In this document: piece by piece, positions 36,445 through 45,316 of the stretch | Layout of the letters: every line of letters begins with the position of its first letter | Position numbering within the stretch: the first letter of the stretch is position 1 | Assembly (NCBI GenBank): GCA_017394885.1 | Contig: JAFPWO010000025.1 | Coordinates: 1 to 64,000 of the forward strand | Length of the DNA: 64,000 nt | Source of the DNA: Lachnospiraceae bacterium | Lineage (GTDB): Bacteria > Bacillota > Clostridia > Lachnospirales > Lachnospiraceae | Direction: 5' to 3' | Notes under the pieces: model-generated | Told to the model about the DNA's origin: nothing | The model's input: the letters and a program-made list of their open reading frames with translations, nothing else | Database searches by the model: none | Translations under genes and position numbers: made by a program

Positions 36445-36490
36445 CAGGGACGTTTTCTGACTGTCTTATGACAGCCGGGTAACGTCCCTG
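36445..36490. repeat. Two-arm hairpin element before mutS
   Basis: CAGGGACGTT 36445-36454 pairs with AACGTCCCTG 36481-36490, and inside it CTGTC 36461-36465 pairs with GACAG 36470-36474. There is no T tract. It could terminate or process the dehydratase transcript. The GGGACGTT...AACGTCCC form is like small mobile palindromes of gut Clostridia that I recall, but only this one copy is clear here. Confidence 0.6.
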
Positions 36491-36506
36491 AACTGTCCCG
36501 GACATC

Positions 36507-36535
36507 TTGCGTTTTCCGCTGAAAAAAGCTATAAT
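36507..36535 (+). promoter_or_regulatory. Promoter of mutS
   Basis: TTGCGT 36507-36512, a 17-base spacer and a perfect TATAAT 36530-36535, placed 37 bases before the mutS start. Confidence 0.8.
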
Positions 36536-36571
36536 ACTTCGCGCAATATTTCAGAAGCAGGAAGATGGCCT

Positions 36572-39223
36572 ATGCTTTCCCCCATGATGCAGCATTACCT
36601 GGCGACCAAGGAAGAAAATAAAGATTGCATTCTGTTTTACCGTCTCGGGGACTTCTACGAGATGTTTTTTGATGATGCGAAAACGGCGGCGAAAGAGCTG
36701 GAGCTCGTACTGACCGGCAAGGACTGCGGCCTCCCCGAGCGCGCGCCGATGTGCGGCGTCCCCTTCCATGCGGTAGACGGATATGTGAACCGCCTCGTGG
36801 AGAAGGGCTACAAGGTCGCGATCGCGGAGCAGATGGAGGATCCGAAGCTCGCGAAGGGACTCGTGAAGCGCGAGGTCATCCGCGTGGTCACGCCCGGGAC
36901 GAATATCAGCGCGGAAGCGCTGGATGAAGGCCGCAACAACTACATTTTTTCCGTGGTCTTTGAAGACCGCACCTTCGGCGTAGCTCTCTGCGACGTTTCG
37001 ACCGGCGCGTTTTTCGTAACGCAGCTGGGGAGCGCCGCCGCACTGATGGATGAGATCAGCAAGTTCGAACCGTCCGAGCTGATCTGCAACGAAGCGTTTT
37101 ATATGAGCGGCGCGGATCTGGCGGAGCTGTCCGAACGGCGCCGGATCCGTGTGAGCGCGCTCGGCGCGAAATACTTCCGGGAAAACGTCAATGAAGCGCT
37201 GCTGCGGGAGCATTTCGGCGTGGGCTCGAGCGAAGCGCTGGGCCTCAAGGATTTTCCGGCCGGAAGGGCGGCGGCCGGCGCGCTGCTGCAGTATCTGACC
37301 GAAACGCAGAAGGTCTCGCTCTGCCATATCAATGAATTAACACCTTATAAGCCCGGGAATTTCATGCTGCTGGATTCGGCGACAAGGCGGAATCTCGAGC
37401 TGGTGGAAACACTGCGCGACAAAAACAAACGCGGCTCGCTCCTCGGCGTGCTGGATAAGACCGCCACGGCAATGGGCGCCCGCCGCCTGCGCAGCTTTAT
37501 CGAGCAGCCGTTACTGGATAAAGCGGAGATCCTGCGCCGCCAGGACGCGATCGAAGCCTTAAACACCTCGGTGATCGACCGGGAAGAGCTGCGGGAGTAT
37601 CTGGGACCGATCTACGATCTGGAGCGCCTGATCGGCCGCGTCGCTTTTAAGACCGCCAATCCCCGGGACCTGATCGCCTTAAAAACCTCGCTGCAGATGC
37701 TGCCGGCCCTCCGGCAGACACTGAAAAACATCTCCGGCTCTGAGCTGCTTTCCCGGCTGCATGAGGAAATGGATCCGCTGGAGGATATGACTGCGCTGCT
37801 GGAGCATGCGATCGTGGACGATCCGCCGCTTACCGTGCGCGAGGGCGGGATCATCAAACCCGGGTACAACGCGGAGAACGACCGGCTGCACAAGGCTTCC
37901 ACGGAGGGAAAAAGCTGGCTGGCTGAGCTCGAGCAGCAGGAGAAAGAGCGCACGGGCATCAAAAACCTGCGCATCAAATACAACAAAGTTTTCGGCTATT
38001 ATCTGGAGGTGACGAATTCCTTCAAGGATCTGGTGCCGGAGGATTACATCCGCAAGCAGACGCTGGTCGGCGCCGAGCGCTATACGATGCCGCGCCTCAA
38101 GGAACTGGAGGACGTGATCGTCGGCGCGGAGGAAAAGAGCATCTCCCTCGAATATGAACTCTTTACGGAGGTCCGTGAAACGCTGGCCGGGGAGACCGCG
38201 CGCTTAAAGCGGACGGCGGAAGCCGTAGCCGTGCTCGACGCGCTGGTCTCGCTCGCCCTGGTCGCGGACCGGAACCGCTACGTCCGCCCGGCCATCAACG
38301 AGAAAGGCATCGTGGAGATCAAAGGCGGGCGCCATCCGGTCGTGGAACAAATGCTGCGCGACGAGCCCTTCGTGGCGAACGATACCTATCTGGACGGCGG
38401 TGACAACCGCGTGGCGATCATCACCGGCCCGAACATGGCCGGCAAATCCACCTACATGCGGCAGACGGCGCTGATCGTGCTGATGGCGCAGATCGGCTCA
38501 TTTGTACCGGCGGAGAGCGCGAATATCGGCCTCTGCGACCGGATCTTCACCCGCGTCGGCGCCTCGGATGACCTTGCCTCCGGCCAGAGTACCTTTATGG
38601 TGGAAATGACCGAGGTCGCGAATATCCTGCGCAATGCGACGAAAAAAAGCCTTATCGTCTTCGATGAGATCGGCCGCGGGACCAGTACCTTTGACGGGCT
38701 GGCTATCGCCTGGGCCGTGGTCGAGCATGTGGCGGATCCCAAGCGCCTCGGTGCGAAAACGCTTTTCGCGACGCATTACCATGAGCTGACCGAGCTCGAA
38801 GGGAGCCTTTCCGGCGTCCATAATTTCTGCGTGGCCGTCAAGGAACGCGGAGACTCCGTGATATTCCTGCGGAAGATCATCCCGGGCGGCGCGGACAGAA
38901 GCTACGGCATCCAGGTGGCGCGGCTCGCCGGCGTACCCGAGACGGTCTTAAAGCGCGCGCGGGAGCTTGTGGACGAGCTTTCGGATGCGGATATCTCGAA
39001 GCGAGCGGCCGAGATCGCCGCGGAATCAGGCGGAAAGCGCGCGAAGGCGGAGACTTTTAAGCGTCCGGATGAGGTGGACCGCGGGCAGATGAGCCTGTTC
39101 GTGACCGCGACCGACGATGCGATCCTGGACGAACTGCGGACGATGGATCTCGAGGAGCTTTCGCCCCGCGAGGCACTAAATACCCTGTACCGGCTGCAGG
39201 GAGAACTCAGAAACAGAGTGTAG
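36572..39223 (+). CDS. mutS: DNA mismatch repair protein MutS
   Basis: Full-length (883 residues) mismatch sensor. The mismatch-reading motif GDFYEMF lies near residue 30. The lever and clamp domains follow, then the ABC-type ATPase with Walker A GPNMAGKSTYMRQ, a signature region STFMVEMTEVANIL, Walker B LIVFDEIGRGTSTFDG and the C-terminal ATHYHEL. It recruits MutL, encoded 1.3 kb downstream. The M18 aminopeptidase gene lies between them, so mutS, mutL and miaA appear to be one operon. Confidence 0.97.
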   Translation: MLSPMMQHYLATKEENKDCILFYRLGDFYEMFFDDAKTAAKELELVLTGKDCGLPERAPMCGVPFHAVDGYVNRLVEKGYKVAIAEQMEDPKLAKGLVKREVIRVVTPGTNISAEALDEGRNNYIFSVVFEDRTFGVALCDVSTGAFFVTQLGSAAALMDEISKFEPSELICNEAFYMSGADLAELSERRRIRVSALGAKYFRENVNEALLREHFGVGSSEALGLKDFPAGRAAAGALLQYLTETQKVSLCHINELTPYKPGNFMLLDSATRRNLELVETLRDKNKRGSLLGVLDKTATAMGARRLRSFIEQPLLDKAEILRRQDAIEALNTSVIDREELREYLGPIYDLERLIGRVAFKTANPRDLIALKTSLQMLPALRQTLKNISGSELLSRLHEEMDPLEDMTALLEHAIVDDPPLTVREGGIIKPGYNAENDRLHKASTEGKSWLAELEQQEKERTGIKNLRIKYNKVFGYYLEVTNSFKDLVPEDYIRKQTLVGAERYTMPRLKELEDVIVGAEEKSISLEYELFTEVRETLAGETARLKRTAEAVAVLDALVSLALVADRNRYVRPAINEKGIVEIKGGRHPVVEQMLRDEPFVANDTYLDGGDNRVAIITGPNMAGKSTYMRQTALIVLMAQIGSFVPAESANIGLCDRIFTRVGASDDLASGQSTFMVEMTEVANILRNATKKSLIVFDEIGRGTSTFDGLAIAWAVVEHVADPKRLGAKTLFATHYHELTELEGSLSGVHNFCVAVKERGDSVIFLRKIIPGGADRSYGIQVARLAGVPETVLKRARELVDELSDADISKRAAEIAAESGGKRAKAETFKRPDEVDRGQMSLFVTATDDAILDELRTMDLEELSPREALNTLYRLQGELRNRV

Positions 39224-39246
39224 GCCGGAACATAAGAGGAGAGATC

Positions 39247-40524
39247 ATGATCAAAGAACTGTTATCCTTTATCCATGAAAGTCCGGTCAGTTTCCTGGCC
39301 ATCCGCAGCGTGAAAGCACGCCTGGAGAACGAAGGCTTTCTCGAATTGCCCTCTGGTGACTGGAACCTGAAGCCGGGCGGCAAATACTTTATGACGCGGA
39401 ACGGCTCTTCCCTGATCGCCTTCCGGGTCCCGAACGGGAAGCCGGCGGGCTTTGTCATCAGCGCGAGCCACTCGGACAGCCCGTGCCTGCGGATCCGGGA
39501 CGCCGCGGAGCTCAAAGGACCGTATATCCGTCTGGAGACGGAACGCTACGGCGGCATGATCAATGCAAGCTGGGTGGACCGGCCCTTAAGCGTGGCCGGA
39601 CGCGTGCTGGTGCGGGACTATCAGGGCCTGGCGGTCAAGCTGATCGATATGAAGAAGGACATGGCGGTGATCCCGAATCTCGCCATACACATGAACCGCG
39701 GCATGAACGACGGCGTCAAATACGATCCGGCGAAGGATCTGATCGCGCTGTACGCCGAAGCGGCCAACGAAGGGAGCTTTAAAGAGGAGATCGCCTGCGA
39801 GGCCGGCTGCCGCGCGGAGGATATCGTATCGGGCGATCTGTACCTCTATAACAACCAGCCCGGCACCATCTGGGGCCCGGAGGGCGAGTTCTTATCCGCC
39901 CCGCGGCTGGACGATCTGGCCTGCGTGTATGCCTGCCTGGAAGGGTTCCTCATGGCACGGCCGACCGACCGCATCCCGGTGCTTTGTGTTTTCGACAACG
40001 AAGAAATCGGCTCCGGCACCAAACAGGGCGCCGGCTCGGAATTTTTGCCGCGGATCCTGCAGAATATCTCCGAGGGGCTGTTCCTAAGCCCGGTGCAGCA
40101 TCTGGGCCTTTTGGACAACAGCTGGATGCTGTCCTGCGACAACGGCCATGCGAAGCACCCGAACCATCCGGAAATGGCAGATGCCAATGAGGCGCCGATC
40201 TTAAACGGCGGTGTGGTCATCAAGCACTCGCCCAAGTACGCAACGGATGCGGTATCCGCCGCGGTCTTTGCGGAGCTCTGCCGGCAGGCGGACGTTCCGG
40301 TGCAGCATTATTCCAACCGGGCGGATCTTGCCGGCGGCGGCACGCTCGGCTTAATTGCCGATAAGGAAACGCCGGTGCCGACCGTGGACATCGGCCTGGC
40401 GCAGCTGGCCATGCACTCGGCTTTTGAGACCATGGGCAGCCGCGATACGGAATACATGGTGACCGCGCTCAAGGCATCTTACGAGAGCCGTGTGGACTTT
40501 AAGGGAGAACAAATCAGACTGTAA
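39247..40524 (+). CDS. M18-family aminopeptidase
   Basis: A 425-residue zinc aminopeptidase of the aspartyl-aminopeptidase family (ApeB-like). Metal-binding motifs are SASHSDSPCLRI, DDLACVYACLEG, FDNEEIGSGTKQGAGS and the late QLAMHSAFE. Length fits the bacterial family. The ATG follows AAGAGGAGA. It overlaps the mutL start by one base (40524), so its synthesis is coupled to mismatch repair genes without a known functional link. Confidence 0.94.
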   Translation: MIKELLSFIHESPVSFLAIRSVKARLENEGFLELPSGDWNLKPGGKYFMTRNGSSLIAFRVPNGKPAGFVISASHSDSPCLRIRDAAELKGPYIRLETERYGGMINASWVDRPLSVAGRVLVRDYQGLAVKLIDMKKDMAVIPNLAIHMNRGMNDGVKYDPAKDLIALYAEAANEGSFKEEIACEAGCRAEDIVSGDLYLYNNQPGTIWGPEGEFLSAPRLDDLACVYACLEGFLMARPTDRIPVLCVFDNEEIGSGTKQGAGSEFLPRILQNISEGLFLSPVQHLGLLDNSWMLSCDNGHAKHPNHPEMADANEAPILNGGVVIKHSPKYATDAVSAAVFAELCRQADVPVQHYSNRADLAGGGTLGLIADKETPVPTVDIGLAQLAMHSAFETMGSRDTEYMVTALKASYESRVDFKGEQIRL

Positions 40525-42485
40525 TGGCAAGAATTCATATTTTAGATGAACAGACGATCGATCAGATCGCGGCCGGCGAAGTGGTGGAACGGCCGGTATC
40601 GGTCGTAAAAGAGCTGGTGGAAAACGCGCTGGACGCCGGGGCCACCGATATCACGGTGGAGATCCTGGGCGGCGGGATCGAAATGATCCGCATCACGGAC
40701 AACGGTTGCGGGATCCCCGCGGACCAGGTCCGCACGGCGTTCTTCCGGCATGCCACCAGCAAGATCGACACGGCAGAAGATCTCTTCGCCCTGACCTCGC
40801 TGGGGTTCCGCGGGGAGGCGCTTTCCAGCATCGCTTCGGTGGCGAAGGTCGAACTGGTCACGAGGGCCGCGGAGGAGGAGACCGGCACCCGCTACGTCAT
40901 CGAAGGCGGCGTGGAGATCACACAGGAGGAATGCGGCGCGCCGGCCGGCACCCGCTTTACGGTGCGGGATCTGTTCTTCAATACCCCGGTGCGGCGGGGC
41001 TTTCTGAAATCCCCGCAGACCGAAGGGTCCTATATCGTGACGTTAATGGAGCAGCTCTCCTTAAGCCGCCCCGGTATTGCCATGCGGCTTTCCGTGGATG
41101 GAAAAAACAAGCTGCAGACCAGCGGGACGTACCGGATGAAGGACGTGATCTATACGCTGTTCGGCCGCGAGGTGGCCGCGCATCTTCGCCCGGTGGATTA
41201 TACGGAGAAAGGACAGCGTGTGCAGGGCTATATCGGGGAACCGGAGATCAACCGCGGCAACCGGGGCGGCGAGCTTTGCTTTGTGAACGGCCGCTTTGTG
41301 AAAAGCCCGCTGATGATGAAGGCGATCGAGCAGGCTTACCACGGCCTGACTATGCAGCATAAATTCCCGGTGGCGGTCCTGCAGCTGACGCTGGAGCCCG
41401 AGCTTGTGGACGTGAACGTCCATCCGAACAAGACCGAAGTGCGCTTCCGGGCGGAAAAAGACGTCTTTGACGTGATCTATCACGCCGTGCGGGAAGCGCT
41501 GTACGCGAAAGACCTTATTCCTACGGAAGGGGCCAAGCCCGCGCCGGCAGAAGAAAAGCCGCAGGTTGAAGCTTCTTCCAAACCGTATCTTCCCGAGCAG
41601 GTGCAGCAAGCCGAAGGAGCCGGCGCGCCGCAGACGCCTGCTTCCTGTCATCCTGAGCGAGCGCAGCGAGCCGAAGGATCCCGTCCGGTACAGACGCCTC
41701 CGCCCGCCAATGGCAGCGATGCCATCTATCGTCAGGAATCCTCCCGCCAGACCTTCGGCGAGACCTCCCAGCTCCGCGAAGTCGTGGACTACCGCGTGGA
41801 CGAAGACCGGCGCCTCCTGGACCGTCTCCTGGAGCAGCATGCGGCGCAGGCCAAAGAAAAAGCGCAGCAGCTGAATCTCTTTGAGGAGAAGATCCTTGCC
41901 CCGGAGAAAGAAAAGAACTTCCGCCTGATCGGGCAGGTCTTTGATACCTACTGGCTGCTGGAATATGAGAACTGGTTCCTGCTCGCGGATCAGCACGCCG
42001 TGCATGAAAAGATCCTTTACGAGCGCACCATGAAGAATCTGGCCTCAAAGGAAGCCACGTCCCAGCAGCTGGATCCGCCGCTCTTTTTATCGCTTTCCGG
42101 CGCGCAGGCAGAGACCCTGCGGCGCTATGAAGACGCCTTTGCCAACCTCGGCTTCGAGATCAATCCGCTGGGCGGGCGGGCGTACAGCGTGAGCGCCGTC
42201 CCGGATAATCTCTTTAACCTGGCTGCGCAGGACCTGTTCATCTCCATGCTGGACGAGCTGGGCGAAGAACGCATGGTCCCGGCTTCGATGCTGGACGCGA
42301 AAGTCGCGCTGATGAGCTGCAAGGCCGCGGTCAAGGGCAATCAGAAGCTTTCCTTCGAAGAGGCGGAAGCACTTCTCAAAGAACTGCTGACTTTGGATAA
42401 TCCCTATACCTGCCCGCACGGGCGGCCCACGATGATCCGCATGAGCAAGGCGGAGCTGGAAAAGAAATTCAAGAGAATCGTCTGA
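40524..42485 (+). CDS. mutL: DNA mismatch repair endonuclease MutL
   Basis: A 653-residue GHKL ATPase and latent nicking endonuclease. The N-terminal ATPase has VKELVENALDAGATDI, DNGCGIP and GFRGEALSSI. The C-terminal domain keeps the endonuclease motifs DQHAVHEKILYE, SCKAAVKGNQ and CPHGRPTM, so it should nick DNA itself, as expected where MutH is absent. The linker, about 335-435, is Pro/Ala/Glu-rich and includes residues 375-386 translated from a dispersed DNA repeat (41647-41682). It overlaps miaA by one base. Confidence 0.97.
   Translation: MARIHILDEQTIDQIAAGEVVERPVSVVKELVENALDAGATDITVEILGGGIEMIRITDNGCGIPADQVRTAFFRHATSKIDTAEDLFALTSLGFRGEALSSIASVAKVELVTRAAEEETGTRYVIEGGVEITQEECGAPAGTRFTVRDLFFNTPVRRGFLKSPQTEGSYIVTLMEQLSLSRPGIAMRLSVDGKNKLQTSGTYRMKDVIYTLFGREVAAHLRPVDYTEKGQRVQGYIGEPEINRGNRGGELCFVNGRFVKSPLMMKAIEQAYHGLTMQHKFPVAVLQLTLEPELVDVNVHPNKTEVRFRAEKDVFDVIYHAVREALYAKDLIPTEGAKPAPAEEKPQVEASSKPYLPEQVQQAEGAGAPQTPASCHPERAQRAEGSRPVQTPPPANGSDAIYRQESSRQTFGETSQLREVVDYRVDEDRRLLDRLLEQHAAQAKEKAQQLNLFEEKILAPEKEKNFRLIGQVFDTYWLLEYENWFLLADQHAVHEKILYERTMKNLASKEATSQQLDPPLFLSLSGAQAETLRRYEDAFANLGFEINPLGGRAYSVSAVPDNLFNLAAQDLFISMLDELGEERMVPASMLDAKVALMSCKAAVKGNQKLSFEEAEALLKELLTLDNPYTCPHGRPTMIRMSKAELEKKFKRIV
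41647..41682. repeat. CATCCTGAGC-type dispersed repeat inside the mutL linker
   Basis: GTCATCCTGAGCGAGCGCAG followed by CGAGCCGAAGGATCCC, an imperfect palindrome with ATCC and GGAT ends. It is translated in frame as part of the MutL linker. A similar but weaker stretch lies just before it at about 41594-41625. Related copies lie between genes at 15067-15103 and 51911-51947. Confidence 0.8.
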
Positions 42486-43432
42486 TGGAAAAACGTCCGC
42501 TGCTTATTCTCACAGGCCCGACCGCAGCCGGCAAGACCGCGCTATCGATCTCCCTCGCCAGACGCTTTGACGGGGAGATCATCAGCGCGGATTCGATGCA
42601 GGTCTACCGTGGTATGGATATCGGTTCGGCCAAGATTCGGCCGGCGGAGATGCAGGGCGTCCCGCACCATTTGATCGATATCCGGGAGCCGGAAGAGGGC
42701 TTTTCGGTGGCGGATTTTGTGGAATGCGGCAGAGAGGCAGCCGCGGAGATCCACGCCCGGGGGCATCTGCCGATCCTGGTCGGCGGCACCGGATTCTATA
42801 TCCAGGCCTTCCTGAAAGACCTGGTTTTTGCGGAAGGAGAAGAGGATAAGGCGGTGCGGGAGCGGCTGACAAAGCTCGCTGAAACAGAGGGCCCGGAAGC
42901 CCTGCATCAGCGCCTGAAAGAGCTCGATCCGGCCTCGGCCGAAGCGATCCACGCGAATAACGTAAAACGCGTGATCCGGGCGCTCGAATACTATGAACTC
43001 ACCGGCCGGCGCATCTCCGAGACCAATACAAAACAGCAGGAGAGCGAATCGCCTTATAACTATCTGTATTTTGTCCTGGATCTGCCGCGGGAAGAACTCT
43101 ACGCGCGCATCGAAAAGCGGGTGGACCAGATGATGGCGGAAGGCCTGCCTGAAGAAGTGAAGCACCTGAAAGACCGAGGCCTAACGCAGAAAGATCTTTC
43201 CATGCAGGGGCTGGGCTACCGGCAGCTGCTGGATCATCTGGACGGGCTATGCAGCCGGGAGGAAGCGGTGGCGCGCATCAAGACCGAGACGAGGCATTTC
43301 GCCAAGCGGCAGCTGACGTGGTTCCGCCGGGAAAAAGATGTCATCTGGGTGAATAAAAATGACTTCCCCGATGAGGAAGCCATCCTGCAGTATATGAGCG
43401 GACTGATCCGAGAGCGCTTATTCCTGCCGTGA
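42485..43432 (+). CDS. miaA: tRNA dimethylallyltransferase
   Basis: MiaA adds a dimethylallyl group to A37 of tRNAs that read U-initial codons, making the substrate for MiaB. The 315-residue protein has the P-loop GPTAAGKTALS, SADSMQVYRGMDIGSAK, VPHHLIDI and the QLTWFRR C-terminal motif. It is the last gene of the mutS-mutL-miaA run and overlaps the convergent EamA gene by 15 bases. Confidence 0.97.
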   Translation: MEKRPLLILTGPTAAGKTALSISLARRFDGEIISADSMQVYRGMDIGSAKIRPAEMQGVPHHLIDIREPEEGFSVADFVECGREAAAEIHARGHLPILVGGTGFYIQAFLKDLVFAEGEEDKAVRERLTKLAETEGPEALHQRLKELDPASAEAIHANNVKRVIRALEYYELTGRRISETNTKQQESESPYNYLYFVLDLPREELYARIEKRVDQMMAEGLPEEVKHLKDRGLTQKDLSMQGLGYRQLLDHLDGLCSREEAVARIKTETRHFAKRQLTWFRREKDVIWVNKNDFPDEEAILQYMSGLIRERLFLP

Positions 43433-44320
43433 AGTCTTCTGGACGCCCCAGATCCCGACCAGGATGAGCACGCAGCAGAGCAGGCTGATAAAGGAGAAGG
43501 GTTCTTTCAGAAAGACCGCGCCGGCAAACACGGAGACGGCGGTCGTCAGATTGCTGAAAACGCTCTCCCGGGCTACGGTCAGATACGTGAGCGCATAGCC
43601 GGACATGAAATAACAGATCACCGAGCAGCCGATCGCCAGATAGATAACCGAACCCACATAGGCAGGCTGTCCCAGCGGCGCAAGATACGCGGACAGGCTG
43701 CCTTTCTGCTGCACGAAAGCCAGCGGCGTAAAGACCGCGGCTCCGAATCCCAGCATGACGTAGGTGCGTTCCAGGGGCGAAAACTCGCCGGAGATCGACC
43801 GGCTGATCAGGGAATACGCGGCGGCGGCAGCCACGGCAATGAGCAGTGCCGCCAGCCCGATCCCGTCCAGCGTACCGCTGCTCCGGCTGAGCAGCCCGAT
43901 TCCGATCACGCCGCCCACGGAGATCAGGCTGAACAGAAGCTGGCCCGCCGTCGGCTTTTCCTTTAAAAACGGGGCGGCGGCCAGCGTGGCGGCGATGGGG
44001 ATCATCGCGATCATCACGCCGGAGAAGATGGTGCTGGAGTGCAGGATCCCGTACTGTTCCCCCAGAAAGTAAATGACCGGTTCCATCAGCCCCAGAAGAA
44101 GCAGCATGGACAGATTCTTGCCGCGAAGGTGGATACGGATGCGGCCGGTCAGCAGCAGGAGGTTCAGGATCAGAAAGGCCAGGATGAACCGGTGGCTGAG
44201 CAGCAGAAGGACCGGCGCGCTGTCCAGCGCCGTACGGGAAGTCATGAAGCTGAAGCCCCAGAGAATATGACAAAGTATGGTGGCCAGCAGGGCCTTCGTT
44301 TGCTGTGACGTACTCTTCAT
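43418..44320 (-). CDS. EamA-family (DMT superfamily) transporter
   Basis: A 300-residue protein with ten predicted helices arranged as two EamA repeats: HILWGFSFMTSRTALDSAPV begins the first, and SYLTVARESVFSNLTTAVSV-like sequence marks the second. Such carriers export amino acids or other metabolites. The last 5 codons overlap the end of miaA on the other strand. The start at 44320 lacks a clear ribosome binding site, so it may lie slightly downstream. Confidence 0.9.
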   Translation of the reverse strand: MKSTSQQTKALLATILCHILWGFSFMTSRTALDSAPVLLLLSHRFILAFLILNLLLLTGRIRIHLRGKNLSMLLLLGLMEPVIYFLGEQYGILHSSTIFSGVMIAMIPIAATLAAAPFLKEKPTAGQLLFSLISVGGVIGIGLLSRSSGTLDGIGLAALLIAVAAAAAYSLISRSISGEFSPLERTYVMLGFGAAVFTPLAFVQQKGSLSAYLAPLGQPAYVGSVIYLAIGCSVICYFMSGYALTYLTVARESVFSNLTTAVSVFAGAVFLKEPFSFISLLCCVLILVGIWGVQKTSRQE

Positions 44321-44527
44321 GATGACAGCGGCCTGTTCTCAGGCGAAGGGGAAAACGATCGTATCGCCCTTCATTATATCGGGGACTGCGGCAAAAGACA
44401 AGGGGCCGGAAGCGGCCTTCTTGACATTCCGAAAAATCTGTGGCAGACTGGGCGGGAAAAGAGCGGGAAAGGACGGCCGCTGGAAGGGAAAAGACTGAAA
44501 TAATTCATTTTTCACCGTATTTTCTGC

Positions 44528-44556
44528 TTGACACGCCTGTACTTTTCAGCTAATAT
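44528..44556 (+). promoter_or_regulatory. Promoter of the rplU operon
   Basis: A perfect TTGACA 44528-44533, a 17-base spacer and TAATAT 44551-44556. The gap 44321-44527 upstream holds nothing else I can support. Confidence 0.88.
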
Positions 44557-44562
44557 ATAACA

Positions 44563-44640
44563 GCTTGCGGTTTCCGCACACCGCACGGCGAGGTCAAAGC
44601 GCGAAAGCCACCACAGCCGGCGAGATTATTTCAGGAGGTA
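44563..44640 (+). promoter_or_regulatory. Probable L21 ribosomal protein leader
   Basis: The mRNA leader between the promoter and rplU is about 80 bases and GC-rich, with pairable blocks (GCGGTTTCCGC at 44566-44576; CGGCGAGGTC and GCCGGCGAG) and the segment AAAGCGCGAAAGCCACCA. Firmicutes carry an autoregulatory L21 leader at this position, to which this is my best match. The fold was not computed. Confidence 0.5.
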
Positions 44641-44646
44641 CATTTC

Positions 44647-44955
44647 GTGTACGCAATCATTGCAAATGGCGGCAAGCAGTACAAGGTAGAAGAAGGCGAT
44701 CTCATCCGTGTTGAGAAGATCGACGTCGCTGAAGGCGCAGAATACACCTTCGATCAGGTACTGGCAGTAAAGGACGGAGAACTGGTTGTCGGGACTCCCA
44801 CCGTGGACGGAGCCTGCGTAAAGGCCACCTGCACCGCGCAGGGCAAGGGCAAGAAGGTCATCGTCTACAAGTACAAGAGAAAGTCCGGCTATCACAAGAA
44901 GCAGGGACACAGACAGCTTTTCACCGAGTTCAAGATCGATGCGATCGTACGGTAA
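44647..44955 (+). CDS. rplU: 50S ribosomal protein L21
   Basis: A 102-residue protein with a GTG start 8 bases after AGGAGG. It has MYAIIANGGKQYKVEEGDLI and the C-terminal KRKSGYHKKQGHRQ, the rRNA-binding signature of L21. It is followed after 25 bases by rpmA, with no gene for the Prp protease between them. Confidence 0.97.
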   Translation: MYAIIANGGKQYKVEEGDLIRVEKIDVAEGAEYTFDQVLAVKDGELVVGTPTVDGACVKATCTAQGKGKKVIVYKYKRKSGYHKKQGHRQLFTEFKIDAIVR

Positions 44956-44980
44956 TGCCGGAAAAGACAGGAGGTAAGTT

Positions 44981-45250
44981 ATGGCTCATAAAAAAGGCGG
45001 CGGTTCAACTAAAAACGGACGCGATTCAGCATCAAAGCGTTTAGGCGCAAAGAGAGCAGACGGACAGTTTGTTTTAGCCGGTAATATCCTGTACCGTCAG
45101 CGCGGCACCAAGATTCACCCCGGTGAAAACGTAGGCCGCGGCGGCGATGACACCCTGTTCGCGAAGGCGGACGGCGTGGTTCGTTTCGAGAGATTAGGCA
45201 AAGACAGAAAGAAAGTCTCGGTCTATCCGAAAGCGGAATCGGCTGAATAA
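44981..45250 (+). CDS. rpmA: 50S ribosomal protein L27, without N-terminal extension
   Basis: An 89-residue protein with the signature [17 protein letters not shown] near its start. The ATG lies 6 bases after AGGAGG, so the protein begins [10 protein letters not shown]. Most Firmicutes L27 proteins start with a short extension ending in FF-A that the protease Prp cleaves; this one has none, and the prp gene that normally sits between rplU and rpmA is absent. The mature N-terminus reaches into the peptidyl transferase centre. Confidence 0.97.
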   Translation: MAHKKGGGSTKNGRDSASKRLGAKRADGQFVLAGNILYRQRGTKIHPGENVGRGGDDTLFAKADGVVRFERLGKDRKKVSVYPKAESAE

Positions 45251-45263
45251 AAGCTTTCTTCAT

Positions 45264-45291
45264 GAAAGCCGGCGCAGCAGCGCCGGCTTTC
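45264..45291 (+). other. Strong hairpin between rpmA and obgE
   Basis: A perfect 12-base-pair stem (45264-45275 with 45280-45291) and AGCA loop, without a T tract. It probably protects the abundant rplU-rpmA message or lowers read-through into obgE. Confidence 0.75.
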
Positions 45292-45316
45292 GCTGTATCA
45301 ACCAAGGAGAAGAACT

